Positions 19,458 through 30,858 of a stretch of 64,000 bases of DNA are shown piece after piece. The notes below the pieces were generated by a model that had not been told where the DNA came from, searched no databases, and saw only the letters and a program-made list of their open reading frames with translations. Where the stretch lies: the NCBI GenBank assembly GCA_900208305.1, contig OAPG01000010.1, positions 677,871 through 741,870 on the forward strand, read 5' to 3'. Positions within the stretch are counted from its first letter, which is position 1. Each line of letters begins with the position of its first letter. The position numbers and the translations under genes are program-made. The DNA comes from Melanopsichium pennsylvanicum. Lineage: Eukaryota > Basidiomycota > Ustilaginomycetes > Ustilaginales.

Positions 19458-22400
19458 TCAAATGGAAGCAGAAAGACCATCTACAACAGCCTGGCAACGT
19501 TGGCAGAGTCTATCTGCTTCAACTTCCTTTCGCAGTGCGCGACACCGAGGGCATTTGTGACGCGATGAGCGACGCACTCGAATCGTCACACCATCCTCGT
19601 GGTCTCTGGTGCTGAGAGAATGAAGAAGTTGCTCCTCTTGTCCTTGCTCTAGCACATTGACCCTGGCCACGTTGAAGAATTCGGTAAGTTCCGGTTCGTA
19701 TGTCTGCAATGTTGTCGTCAATCGAGATTCCGAGTCCTTGCTGGCCAGGTCGATTTCCACTTCGAATGAGGTCTTGACCCGAGATGCTTGTCTTGCCTCT
19801 TCGATCATCACCAAACAAGCATCACGCAGCTTCGACAACTGCGTACAGTCTGAGGCAGCCTGCCGGTCGTTCCAGTGTTCGTCAACCGCGGGCCAGCCAG
19901 CAGAAAATACAGAGAGTGCGTCCCTGCTTCCTTCCGCAGGGTCGCTGCTCGCACCATTGCGGAAATGGAAGATCTCTTCGCTGAGGAAGGGGGTTATGGG
20001 CGCCATGATACCGGTCATGGTGCGCAAAACTTGATCAATAACTGCTACCATCATCTTGCGTCGTTCGTCGTCCACTCCGTCCAAATAAAGGCTGTCTTTG
20101 CCGACATCGAGGTACAAGTTGGAGAGCGTTACATTGGCAAATTCAGTCAGTCTACGGACCACTTGTGCAAAATCGAAAGCTTCGTATGCTGAGGCGCAAC
20201 TTCGCTCGAGCTGGTACAGCTCTTGCATGACAAAACGATCCAGCTGTAAAAGAGCAGAGTGAAAGCGGAGAGGAAGAAATAATGTCAGTCAGCCATGTCG
20301 AAGCAATCGCTTTCTTCGCTCCCGCATGAACTCACTAGCTTCATCTTGGATTTGTCGAGATTAGCAACCGTGTCCGCAGCAGGCAGATTTGCAAGCATGA
20401 AGCGTGCCGTGTTCCGCAACTTTCGCAATGTCTCGGCTGTCTTGCTAATGATCACATTTCCAATCGGTGGATCCGTTTTGAAGTCACTCCTCGCTACCCA
20501 CAGTCGCAACACGTCCGCTCCGTAGGCCGGCTCATCCGCCCCCTTTCCACCTTGAATGATGCTCAACGGCGAGACCACATTGCCAAGACTCTTGCTCATC
20601 TTGCGACTTTCGTTGTCCAACACGTAGCCATGCGTCACGACTGTCTTGTATGGCGCAACCGGTTTCTGTCCTTCCGGCGTGGTCGCCACCGCCGTGATGA
20701 GCGAAGATTGGAACCAACCGCGATGCTGATCAGAGCCTTCTAAGTAAACATCCGCAACATTTCCTTGGCGTGCTGTTCCGACTTGTTCGAGAGCGAGCTG
20801 ATCTTTCAGTGTCGCCCACGAAGTACCGCTGTCGAACCAAACGTCCACGGTGTCCTCGCCTTTGCGCCAAGAGCGCTTTTGGTCGCGGTATTGAGGCGCA
20901 ACAAACACTTCTGCACCGGCCTTCCACCAGTAATCGGTACCCTCGGATTCCAGCACGGTTGCAATGTGCTGGATATTTTCCACCGTCAACAAAGGCTCAT
21001 CTGTCACTGTGTCGTACAGCACTGGGATGGGCACGCCCCACACGCGTTGGCGAGAGATGCACCACTCCGAGCGGCCCGAGATGAACGACTCTAGTCTCGC
21101 ACGCGAGTTGGCAGGAACAAAAGTGACGTCACGCAGCGCCTCAATCGCCTGCTCCTTGATGTGGTCCAAGTTGGCAAACCACTGCGCTGTTGCTCGAACG
21201 ATGACCGGCTGCTTAGATCGCCAGTCGTACGGATATTTGTGGCGCAAGGTTTGAACACTAATCAGCGCATTTCGCTCTTTCAGAATAGCCAACACTTCCA
21301 CAGCACCATCGCTCAGCACTTCCTTTCCAATAAGTCGTTGACCCAATGCTGAATCCTTGCTGGGCGGTGATCCTTCCTCCGATGACAGATCGAATTGTAG
21401 AATGTCGGAAGAGTAGCGACCTTCATCGTCGACTGGCGAAAATATACCATCGCGCTTAATGTAACCCTGCTGTTTCCAAATCTGGTAATCTTCTACACCG
21501 TGTGCTGGCGCCGAGTGCACGAGTCCAGTTCCAGAAAGTGCCGTAACATAGTCAGCCATCAAAATTGGGCGAGGTGGGCTATTTGGTGCGGCGAGCGGTG
21601 AGCGATAAGTCGAGTCGATCAAATCTGTGCCATTCACGCGCGTCAACTCCTCGAATGGACCAAGACTTGACTCTTTGCTGTTCTGGTCCACGGCAAGACT
21701 CGATTGAAGTCCTTCCAAGGCTTCGATGCGCTCAGTGCCAACAACGTAGCAAGGCCCTTCTGTCCCACTTCTTCGGACAACGCTGTACTGGAGGTCAGGG
21801 TTTACATTAATGGCCATATTAGACGGCAGCGACCATGGCGTAGTTGTCCAGATGATTGCATTGAGCTCGTCCGCAACACTGGCGTGCCGGCCTAGCTTTC
21901 CCAACAGCTGAGGTCCTGCAATGAGCTTGCATGCGACGTAGACGGCTTTGCTGAGGTGGTCCTCTCGGTATTCGAGCTCCGATTCTGCAAGTGCGGTTCG
22001 ATTGGAAGGCGACCAGTATACCGGACGGAACTGACGGTAGATCAGACCTTTGCGAACCATTTCACCAAAGACGCGCAACTGACGAGCTTCGTAGCCTGGG
22101 TCAAGTGTGCGGTAGGTAGCATTGTGGCTCCAGTCCGCCATGATGCCAAACTCGCTGAACTCCTTCTTTTGCGTCTCGATTGCTTTCAAAGCTTCCTTGG
22201 TGGCTCGCTTGCGAATGGCATGAGCCGACAGCTTCTGACGTTCTTCAGTATTCACATTTGCCAAGGCTTTTGCTTCGATGGGCAGTCCATGACAGTCCCA
22301 GCCCGGCATGTAATGTACTCGCTTTCCGCGGAGCACTTGGTATCGATTAGTGATATCTTTGAGGATTTTGTTAAGTGCATGTCCACAATGCAGGTTACCA

Positions 22401-22822
22401 TTCGCGTACGGTGGACCATCGTGGAAGACAAAGTTGCCCGCAGAGTCAGACCTTTCACGCTGCCATTGGTAAAGTTCGCTGCAGGTTCGGTTGTAGAAGA
22501 GCTTGTCACGCTGAGCAGCATTGGCACGGATTCCGAATGGTGTGTTGGGTAGTTGAAGCGTATGCGAGAACTCTTTTGATCCGGTGTCCTTCGGCAACTT
22601 TTCCTTACCGCCTTGCGTTTTGAGCTTCACAACTGATGCATGGAAGTTTCTGGTTGCCGCGCCGCACACCGGTGCACACTTCCCGAGTGGCAACACATCT
22701 TGAGCATGTATCGAATTACACCATGCCATTATGAGAGACCTGTAGGCGTTGCTTCGACTACAGATTGGCGAAAGACGTGCCGACTGGCCGATGCGAAGCG
22801 GCATGAGGCGTGCGAACAACAT
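19458..22822 (-). CDS. ISM1: Mitochondrial isoleucyl-tRNA synthetase
   Basis: Exon 1 is 20336–22822 and exon 2 is 19458–20243. The 92-base intron (GTGAGT…TTTACAG) lies between codons and joins SKMKL to LDRFVMQELYQLERS, giving 1,090 residues. The first 65 residues resemble a mitochondrial presequence. The HIGH motif is the IleRS-type HCGH at 145–148 within PYANGNLHCGH. The editing domain is present (WTTTPWSLPSN), and the KMSKS loop is in RKMSKSLGNVVSP. The C-terminus keeps a zinc-binding pair, CPRC and CQRC, typical of bacterial-type IleRS. The enzyme charges mitochondrial tRNA-Ile. The stop codon lies next to a CpG-poor repeat block, but the protein looks complete. Confidence 0.95.
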
Positions 22823-23512
22823 CGCAGACCACAGCTATGAAGCAGCCTTGATGACCCAAAGAGATCTCTCCCGGTCTGCGCCTTTTCCTTGAGTCGTCTT
22901 AACTGAGAAGAATAACAATGCAGCCGAGGTCGAAAAGAGCCTTACTTCATGGTGAGGTGTCGATGTTGCTCGAGCGAGGCAAGGGTTGGAAGCTCTCAAG
23001 AAGAAGAAGCAAGTTCTGTATGAATGGACCGAATCCCGAAATATCGTCAAGAAAGAAGAAGCCGTGATTTAGAAAATAAGCTGTTAATTTGTGAACAAAG
23101 AAGGTCTCACATTCACAGAATATCTAAACATCCCCCGGCTCCGATGTGCGTCCAAATTGAGTGGGCATTTTTCAACACAGACGTCAAACTCGACCTCCTT
23201 CCTTCTCCCATCCACCATACTGCTCCTATTTATCCCAGTCATTGCCTCGGCTATCTGACTCGTCGTCATTCAGCCGCGATTTAAAGATGCACTGTCACAT
23301 GCTGCCCTTCTAATCTTTCTAGACACCATCGTTATCCCGCCCAACCATCCTTGAGGCATCTGCACTCAATCGTCTCAACATGAATCACCAGTCACCATCT
23401 CAATAAACCAGTCCAGCATCTTATTGCGCATCTTCACAATCTCCAAGAACGACGTCCGCACTAGGAACTCGGTTGAGTGTATGTCAACACAGGCTCGTGC
23501 CTTTCCGCCAAG
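22823..23512. promoter_or_regulatory. Divergent promoter region, IleRS and cap methyltransferase
   Basis: These 690 bases separate two divergent genes. An ATG at 23481, out of frame with the cap methyltransferase start at 23513, opens a 59-codon frame that overlaps the main frame to 23660. Unless transcription starts downstream of it, this upstream frame could lower translation. No intron that would remove it is convincing. Confidence 0.45.
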
Positions 23513-26500
23513 ATGCCCGGATATGACCCAGTTCGCGATGCCGGCGGCTCGGACCGATCCTCTCCATCCACGAACCATCATTACGAGAATGGTTCGCGAC
23601 CGTCACCCTCCTCTTCCACCCATGCACAGCACTCTTCGACCGATGCAGATGGAATTGTAGCACCTCGACGGAGCCTTTCCGGAAACAGCCTCGATCGGTA
23701 CGGCGAACCGTACGGATCGTATGCCCACCACAACATGCACGACACGTCGGCTCGCCCCGTCATTATCTCTCCTCGCTCATCTTCTTCCGCCCTTCCGCCA
23801 CAAGCTCGAGAGCAGTCACGCTACTCTGAACACGAATATGCAGTGCGTCGCTATAATCAGAGTCCTAGCAATTCGCTGCAAGCTAAAACCTCGCAGCCTC
23901 CACGCCGCGGCGCTTCGATTGCGGACCTCGTCGCAGTTAGCGAGATGTCGGAAGCTGAACATGACAGACACCGCGGAACTCACCGCTGGCCAGCTCATTA
24001 TGGCGAGGAGCATGCAACCAATCATAGTATGAGCAGGTCAAGTAGCGCATCTGGAGGATTTCAAGGATCTTCAGCCACAATACCTCACAGCTCTTCTTAT
24101 CCTCGCATCTCGCCTCAGATCCCATGCCAGACCGGACGCTCCGAACGTAGCCCAAGTATGGCTCACTTGCTCAACGATGGTACAGCAGGCGCTATCCAGG
24201 ACAGACCAAGATCCAGCTCGCATTCTTCTGTCTCTTCGCACGTCTCTCATCAGCCTCCTCAGCACCACCCGAGTCAGATGTCGCCTTTGGGCTACCCTTC
24301 GTCGTATGCGGGGCCAGGTCCGGCAGCTCACGCTCGTGACCGCTCGGCAGGAAGCATCACTGCGGCTGGCGGTTCCGGCGCGTACTGGGTTAGCTCGCCG
24401 ACTAGCGCCCACCCACCAAATATGCACGCTCAAAACTTTTCCACCTTGAATCGTGGTGCTTCCAGTCCGGGTCTTGGTCCTTCTCACGTGGGTCATCCCG
24501 TCGAGAGGGCTCGGTATGCCTCGCACGCTGGCTCAACTGGTCATGGCGCCTTACCTCGCTCTGGATCCAATTCGTACGCCTATACGAGTGCCTCGTCGAG
24601 TCCAGCTTCAAATCCTCACGCTCACTTGCAACCTTCGCCGTCGCATTGTTTTGCTGTGCCCGAGGTGCCCTTGACGCGCTCACCTGAAAGCAGACGCGTG
24701 CCCTTGCCGCAGTCGCCAACCTCAGCGCACAATGCTCACCCTCGCGCGTCACTCTCTCAAGGTGTGCAACCAATCTGGGGTGGCGACGAACACGAAGCAT
24801 CATCTACAGCAGGCATGCCTCCGCCCTCTATGAACGCTTCCCCTCGCCGAGGCAGCTTGGCCAACTCGATGAATGTAATGCAGCGACCCTCACCGACAAC
24901 ACCAGGCAATGGGGTCCCCCCTACTCCCGGCAGCGCCAATGCTTACAGCGGGTACCCCGTTACGCCCGGTTCTCGTTCGTTGCCTCCTCACACGCCAACT
25001 GCAGCATACCCGCGTCACGCAGGTGAGGGATACGAGGAGAGCAACTACTTTCCCCGCATGGATGCCCATGCATCTAGCAGCTACGGCCACGCCCGCGAAA
25101 GATCCACCAGCTTAACGAGCCCGCACCTTCGTCAGCTTGAGCACCCAAGCCATGGTGCTGCAGACTATGAGCCTACCTCGGACACTCATTGTGGATACAG
25201 CAATGCTTCTGCAACTATACGCACCCCCGGTTCAGGCTACCACACCAGCGTGACCGGTCGATCTAGCATGCAGCCGCCACCTTCTTTCTCTCCCTCTGCC
25301 ATGTCTCCTTCCTTTGGACCACAGCGAGGTGGTCACGTTCTTACTGAAGAAAAGGAGTTGGGTGTACCAATTGGCCGAGCACCCGCCTACAAAGCTGCGC
25401 CCACTTTTAATGCTGAATACGTACGAGAGGAATCCGAAGAACAATTTCGCCAAGCCCGCCATGCATCGAGAGATCTACGTGAAGACGAGGCTACCAGTCA
25501 GCATTCGCAGTATCAGGCTTCTGGCATGCGTGACGCACGTATGTCCATCGACCGTCAGATTAGCCCGGTGGATCCAACGTCTCGCCAAGCACCGGCCGTG
25601 GCGTCGCCAAATCGCGACTTTGCAGACGAACATCGCGAGCAACAGAGGTCACGGGAACATTCAACGGCCTCCAATCGCAGTGCAGAACATTTGGCTGAGA
25701 TTGACAACAAGGCACATATTGATTCGACCAAAGAGCAGGCAGAGGTCAAGTCGGAAGCAGCTGATGCAGTCCCACCACTCCCACGTTACGCGCCTTCAAA
25801 TCGAGTGTCGCAACCTAGGCAGGTGATGCTTCCTATCGGAATTGAGGAAATCGACCGAAAGCGGGCGCGATGCCGAAATCCGTTGCGACGCGAGTGGGAA
25901 CAGCTGCACCAAGCTGACAGCCGTGAGACTTTGGACGAGATTCTTCGCGACTTCCACACTAAGCTCGCACGTACAGCGGCTGGACAGTCTGCCACGAACG
26001 GCGGCGACAAGTCGTCATCTGATGGCAAGAAGCGTGCGATAGGAGAAACATTGATCGATGGCGAGGAAGTAGCTGACCACTACAACAAGCGGCGCGAGGT
26101 GGGTATTCACGGTCGCGAAGAGTCGCCCATCATCGCACTGCGCAAATTCAACAACTGGATCAAGTCGGTGCTCGTTGGCACCTTTGCACGTGGACGCGAC
26201 CCGACGCTAGATGGACGCACGAGAGCTCGTGGTGGGCGCATCTTGGACCTTGGCTGCGGCAAGGGAGGAGATCTCAAAAAATGGGAAAAAGTGCGTCCGA
26301 GCGGATTGGTGGGTGCCGATATCGCGGCAATATCGATCGAGCAAGCGATTGCACGTCACCGCGATAACAAAAGCGGATATCCAGGTGACTTTTTTGCCTT
26401 TGATTGCTTCTCGATGAAGTTGACCGAAGTCATCCCCAGGGAACTACTGGAGCCTTTGTTTGACAACGTGTCTCTGCAATTCTGCATGCACTATGCATGG

Positions 26501-26977
26501 GAGGATACGCAAAAGGCGCGCGTCATGCTTGACAACGTATCCCGCTATCTGCGCAAAGGTGGTGTCTTCGTTGGAACGATTCCGGACAGCCGCGAATTGC
26601 GGGACAGGATGGACTCGAGTGCTCATCCTGAAGATCGTTCGTTTGGCAATCGCTACTACAAGGTGGCTTTTGACCAGATCGATAGCTGGCCTGCCTTCGG
26701 CAACCGATATACATTCTTCCTCGAGGATGCAGTGGAGAATGTGCCCGAGTACGTGGTTGACTTTGATGTGTTTGAAGAACTGGCGCACGAAGTTGGATTA
26801 CGTTGCATCTATCGCAAAAATTTCGCCGAAATCTACCATGAGGGAGCACGGAACCAGGAGCATGGAAAGCTGCTCGAAAAGATGAGGGTCGTGGACAGGT
26901 ACGGGGCGTTGAATCTGGACGAAGAGATGTGGCAAGCAGCCACACTATATTTGGGCTTTGCGTTTGAAAAGATGTGA
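23513..26977 (+). CDS. ABD1: mRNA cap guanine-N7 methyltransferase with long N-terminal extension
   Basis: The frame is open a little further upstream without an ATG; the ATG at 23513 (MPGYDPVRDAGG) gives 1,154 residues. The first roughly 770 residues are low-complexity, rich in Ser, Pro, His, Tyr and Gly, and likely disordered. The catalytic part lies in the last 300–380 residues: HYNKRREVG, then the SAM-binding motif LDLGCGKGGDLKKWEK (from about 911), ADIAAISI, FDCFSMKL and VSLQFCMHYAWED, all typical of Abd1/RNMT. The enzyme methylates the GpppN cap in the nucleus. Yeast Abd1 is about 430 residues, so the extension more than doubles the protein. Heptad-like YSP/SPS motifs in it might contact the transcription machinery, which is speculation. 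Confidence 0.94.
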   Translation: MPGYDPVRDAGGSDRSSPSTNHHYENGSRPSPSSSTHAQHSSTDADGIVAPRRSLSGNSLDRYGEPYGSYAHHNMHDTSARPVIISPRSSSSALPPQAREQSRYSEHEYAVRRYNQSPSNSLQAKTSQPPRRGASIADLVAVSEMSEAEHDRHRGTHRWPAHYGEEHATNHSMSRSSSASGGFQGSSATIPHSSSYPRISPQIPCQTGRSERSPSMAHLLNDGTAGAIQDRPRSSSHSSVSSHVSHQPPQHHPSQMSPLGYPSSYAGPGPAAHARDRSAGSITAAGGSGAYWVSSPTSAHPPNMHAQNFSTLNRGASSPGLGPSHVGHPVERARYASHAGSTGHGALPRSGSNSYAYTSASSSPASNPHAHLQPSPSHCFAVPEVPLTRSPESRRVPLPQSPTSAHNAHPRASLSQGVQPIWGGDEHEASSTAGMPPPSMNASPRRGSLANSMNVMQRPSPTTPGNGVPPTPGSANAYSGYPVTPGSRSLPPHTPTAAYPRHAGEGYEESNYFPRMDAHASSSYGHARERSTSLTSPHLRQLEHPSHGAADYEPTSDTHCGYSNASATIRTPGSGYHTSVTGRSSMQPPPSFSPSAMSPSFGPQRGGHVLTEEKELGVPIGRAPAYKAAPTFNAEYVREESEEQFRQARHASRDLREDEATSQHSQYQASGMRDARMSIDRQISPVDPTSRQAPAVASPNRDFADEHREQQRSREHSTASNRSAEHLAEIDNKAHIDSTKEQAEVKSEAADAVPPLPRYAPSNRVSQPRQVMLPIGIEEIDRKRARCRNPLRREWEQLHQADSRETLDEILRDFHTKLARTAAGQSATNGGDKSSSDGKKRAIGETLIDGEEVADHYNKRREVGIHGREESPIIALRKFNNWIKSVLVGTFARGRDPTLDGRTRARGGRILDLGCGKGGDLKKWEKVRPSGLVGADIAAISIEQAIARHRDNKSGYPGDFFAFDCFSMKLTEVIPRELLEPLFDNVSLQFCMHYAWEDTQKARVMLDNVSRYLRKGGVFVGTIPDSRELRDRMDSSAHPEDRSFGNRYYKVAFDQIDSWPAFGNRYTFFLEDAVENVPEYVVDFDVFEELAHEVGLRCIYRKNFAEIYHEGARNQEHGKLLEKMRVVDRYGALNLDEEMWQAATLYLGFAFEKM

Positions 26978-28556
26978 AGGGGTTTCCGCTCATTGCAACC
27001 AATTGTATCTGTATAATCCATACATCCTTGTGCGTGCCTGTGTTTCTGGACATCTGTGAGAGGTTCTCTTTCAACATTTGACATGACGGCACGTCGGGTC
27101 TTGCTCTGCCACACAGAGAAGAGCCGTCGCGACTTGATATCCACATAGTGCCTGTCACTCGAGTCAAAATGGGCCGAACTGCTTCTGGTGTACATGAGAC
27201 GATGGTGTCGGTTGGTGTTAGCGACCACGTTGCGCTAGATTGGCACGTTAGCAAAGCAGTACCAGCGATGGCAGCTTCACCGGCAATTGCTGATGTTGAC
27301 CTTTCCAGACGCGTACCGGATGTGGAGCGCAATGATGGAGGCGCGATCTGCAACGGCTTCTGCCGCTTGAATCGAGTCATAAAGGTTTGTTTCTGTTCGA
27401 ACCCTTTTTCTGGGTCTTGGCTCTCCACACCTTGTTTTGCTCCCCACATGCCGGCGGGAGGAAGAATCTTACCTAAAAGCGAGGCAAGCAGGGCGTCTAG
27501 GGCAGCATCACAAGCTTGTCAATCGCCTGGGTAGCAGACAAGAAGCCCTTCGGCATCAACCATGCAGAACGTTGTGCTGTGAGAGCGCACAAAAAGCGCG
27601 ATTTCCAAGATCTGGTTGCCCTTGTAGAGGTCTGTAAGCGGCATCTTCCGATTATAGAGCTTTATGCGCTCGATCGGGGCAACAGAGTCAGTGTGACCAC
27701 GCCGTGAATTTAAAAATCCGACAATTTCGATTCTCATGACACACGACCGCATCAAACGTAGGAGGACGAGCAGACAGAGAAGAGATAAAGCATGCGGGGA
27801 GGCCGAAAATAGAGAGCATGGTAGTGAAGCGAAAGACGTCCAAAAGGAACCGAAATAGCTGAGGGAAGAGGTGAAAATGGAGAGAAGGCACGGTAGGGGA
27901 GCACAGGCAGCGACAGTAGTGAATCGTACAAACACAGACATCGACAATCTTTGCCAATGAAGCACAAGAAAGCGGGGGGAAGAGGGGGGGGTGGGGGGGG
28001 GGGTGGGCAGGACAGACCGAAGAACGGCAAAGTGCCGAGAATTGTGGTTGTTTGATGAGAGTCGACCCTGTCGAATACCATAGCTGTGAATGCAGCATGG
28101 AAGCACTCAAATATCTCATTTAACTTGCGTCCGTCTTCCTTCCTTTCACTTGCTGATGCTATGGCGATTTCCACATGCTATCCACCTAGACATACAATCA
28201 TTTCGGATTCTTCGCCATCCTACCTTGAACTTCTCTCCTCCATCATCCGTCAAACACAAACCTGCTTCGTCACTTGTTCAACCGATCCCTTGCTCGAGAC
28301 AACCTCATATACGCGGCCTTCCCAAACCAGCTGCTTCTTTTTTTTTCTGGCAAGGCTCGCAACACGCCCCGTGAGCGATCGGAATCGCCGTTTTTCGCGC
28401 GACGACAAGCACAATTCATCAGCTCACCTTGGCACGATTCTGGCAGGCTAGCGCCACCAGCTTGACCCTGTCAATTCCCTTCGTCACGACTCGCCCTCCC
28501 TCCGCTACTTTGCTGCTCGATTCAACCTCTGCAGCCACCACCAGGAAATCCAGGAC
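26978..28556. other. Intergenic region before NMN adenylyltransferase
   Basis: No gene is certain. Minus-strand segments at about 27000–27228 and 27480–27640 have fungal-like codon use and lie near plausible splice signals. An in-frame TGA and unresolved phase prevent a model (see findings). A purine-rich G run is at 27974–28009. The right end is the leader of the NMN adenylyltransferase gene. Confidence 0.4.
27974..28009 (+). repeat. G-rich tract
   Basis: Several runs of six to eleven G residues, separated by A or T, are seen directly. The pattern meets the usual four-run criterion for a G-quadruplex on the + strand. It sits about 550 bases before the NMN adenylyltransferase start. Confidence 0.8.
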
Positions 28557-30598
28557 ATGTCTCGCCAAACGGTAAGCTTTACAGCCAATAGTAGATTGTC
28601 TTAAAACGGCGCATCTTCAAATTTGTAGCCAGTGTGGTTTCGTGTCAAAAGCGGTTGCTACGAATTAAGGCTTTCGGGTCTCCCGTGTTCGTGTCAGCAG
28701 CGATCCGAAGTGCCATGGACCGCTGACACTTTTTCCTTGAACCTCTCTTTCCTTTCTCGACTGGTCTGACTCACATCCCGTGCTGCAAACGCACCAGCCA
28801 AATGCGCCTATGCCAAGAATGACGGATTCACAGGCCGGGCCAGGTGGGCCTTCATCGCTCAAATTCGCAGCTCTCTCAGTCCAGAGCTTCCATCTCGATA
28901 GTCCACCATTCACCGGAGCCGCCGTTGGAGGTGCCGGTCCCCTTGACGAAGCAGGTCAGCGACTCTCAAGTCACGACTCTGACCCACTTTCGCACAGTTC
29001 CGATAGCAGCTTGCATCACCATCCCGACAGTCCTCTGCGCAACGGCCGCCAAACTAGCAAAGCAGGCACGAGCAGCCCACTCTCAAGAGCAAAGATCGTG
29101 AATGGTGAAGACCAGGATCCATACACTCGCTCCATGTCTCAGGCACGCTCGCTTCCTCCATCTTCGTCACAGCATGATTCAAGCTTGAGGACCCCGACTA
29201 CAGAGAGGCAGTCTCTACTGGACGGTATGACCACTTCAACCGACGCATCGGACGCATCGGCTTCGAAACAGGCAAGATCAAATGACTCGACGGAAGCAAA
29301 TACTCAGACACAGTCGCATTACGATCGAGACGTGCCAAAATGGGATCTCGATGAGAAGTTGTCATCCCGTGACGCAAGCGCGGCCAGTCTGGCTACTCTG
29401 TCGCCCAAAAAGCCTGTAGCATGCCTCACCTCATCCGAGTCAGCCACTTCTGCTGACCGACCTGACACTTCCAGAAATCGTGCTCCCAGTGGCTGGACAC
29501 AGCGCACCAACAGTGGCCAGTCAGCTCGAAATCGCGCCTCGCCAACCCGAGCAGCCTCCGGTGACCGCCCTTCCTACTCGCAATTCTCGGAAGATCTCGA
29601 TGCTCAGGAAGATGCCGGCTCGTCTGCTGCCGAACGCGACGACGAAGTGGACGGCGTTGAAGGTCTCTCTCCCGATGTTCGCCTCCGAGACGGCAGGGTC
29701 CCGCAACAGGGACAGACAAAAGAGGATTACGGCTTCCCGCGTCATCGTCTTCCTACAAAGATGCGGGATGAGACCAAGACACCCCTCGTCATCGTCGCCT
29801 GTGGAAGTTTCTCCCCACCCACTTACTTGCATTTGCGCATCTTTGAGATGGCCAAAGATCAAATCAATGAATCTGGCAAGTATGAGTTACTGGCCGGTTA
29901 CTATTCACCTGTCTCGGACTATTACAAGAAGGAAGGACTGGCGAAAGCGACTCATCGAGTCAGGATGTGTGAGTTGGCGGTGGAGAAGACCTCGACATGG
30001 CTCATGGTGGATGCATGGGAGTCATTGCAGGATGAATATCAAAGGACGGCAGTGGTGCTAGACCATTTTCATGAAGAGATCAACGGGCCGAATAATGGCG
30101 GTGTACTACTCAGCGATGGGACAAGGAAGAATGTGAAGATCATGCTTTTGGCTGGTGGAGACTTGATTCAGAGCATGGGCGAACCAGGCATTTGGGCCAC
30201 TGCAGATCTGCATCACATTCTCGGTCAGTACGGTTGTTTGATTGTTGAACGAACAGGAGCGGATGTTTGGTCATTCTTGCTTTCCCACGATCTACTCTGG
30301 AAGTACAGGAGGAATCTCAAGATTGTCAAGCAGACAATTTACAATGACATTTCGTCATCCAAGGTACGTCTGTTTGTTAGGAGAGGTCAATCGATCAAGT
30401 ATCTGCTGCCGAACAGCGTCATTCAGTACATCGAACATCAAGGCTTGGTAAGTGCTCGACTTTATATCTGACCAAGATTAACGCACGAGCAGCATCTTCT
30501 AACCTCGTTCACCATATCCAATTTCTACGTTTCACGAACAGTACCGCTTACCACCGGACGAGGATCTAAAGTCGGAACCAGAACACCCCAATTGGTAA
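28557..30598 (+). CDS. NMA1: Nicotinamide/nicotinate mononucleotide adenylyltransferase
   Basis: I place three exons: 28557–28571 (MSRQT), 28798–30447 and 30542–30598. The first intron has GTAAGC, a CTGAC branch-like site and CAG; the last (94 bases) has GTAAGT, CTAAC and CAG and adds YRLPPDEDLKSEPEHPNW. This gives 573 residues. If the small first exon is wrong, translation would start at the ATG at 28810. About 330 N-terminal residues are Ser/Asp/Arg-rich and likely disordered. The catalytic domain begins VIVACGSFSPPTYLHLR, the nucleotidyltransferase GxFxPxTxxH motif, and ends with ISSSKVRLFVRRG, the ISSTxxR-type motif. The enzyme makes NAD from NMN and ATP. Yeast Nma1 also has an N-terminal extension, though shorter. 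Confidence 0.92.
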
Positions 30599-30858
30599 CG
30601 CAAAACACTCACGCTCAAAGGTATACAATTAATGGACCCATAGATACCGCTCAATAGAAAAGACTGCATAGTTTTCTTCATTCAGCAGTGGTAAATGTGT
30701 AGGGATCGGGGCTCAAACCACACGAGGAGCAAGCGAGTCTCCTCTTTGATGATGGTTACGTGGAAGTTCTGAAAGTCGATAGCATTGAGTGAAAGTAAAG
30801 TGGATTTCGAATCTTCCTACCTGCAAGGAAAGCCGAGTAAACACTTGATGTGTATCAC

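Noticed and set aside
22835..23050. Minus-strand frame with presequence-like text upstream of IleRS
   Set aside because: It has no ATG and ends in a stop before the IleRS start, so it is more likely leader.
26523..27449. 308-codon minus-strand frame overlapping the end of ABD1
   Set aside because: Half of it is antisense to a conserved enzyme. Only small parts show coding character, treated as a low-rank finding.
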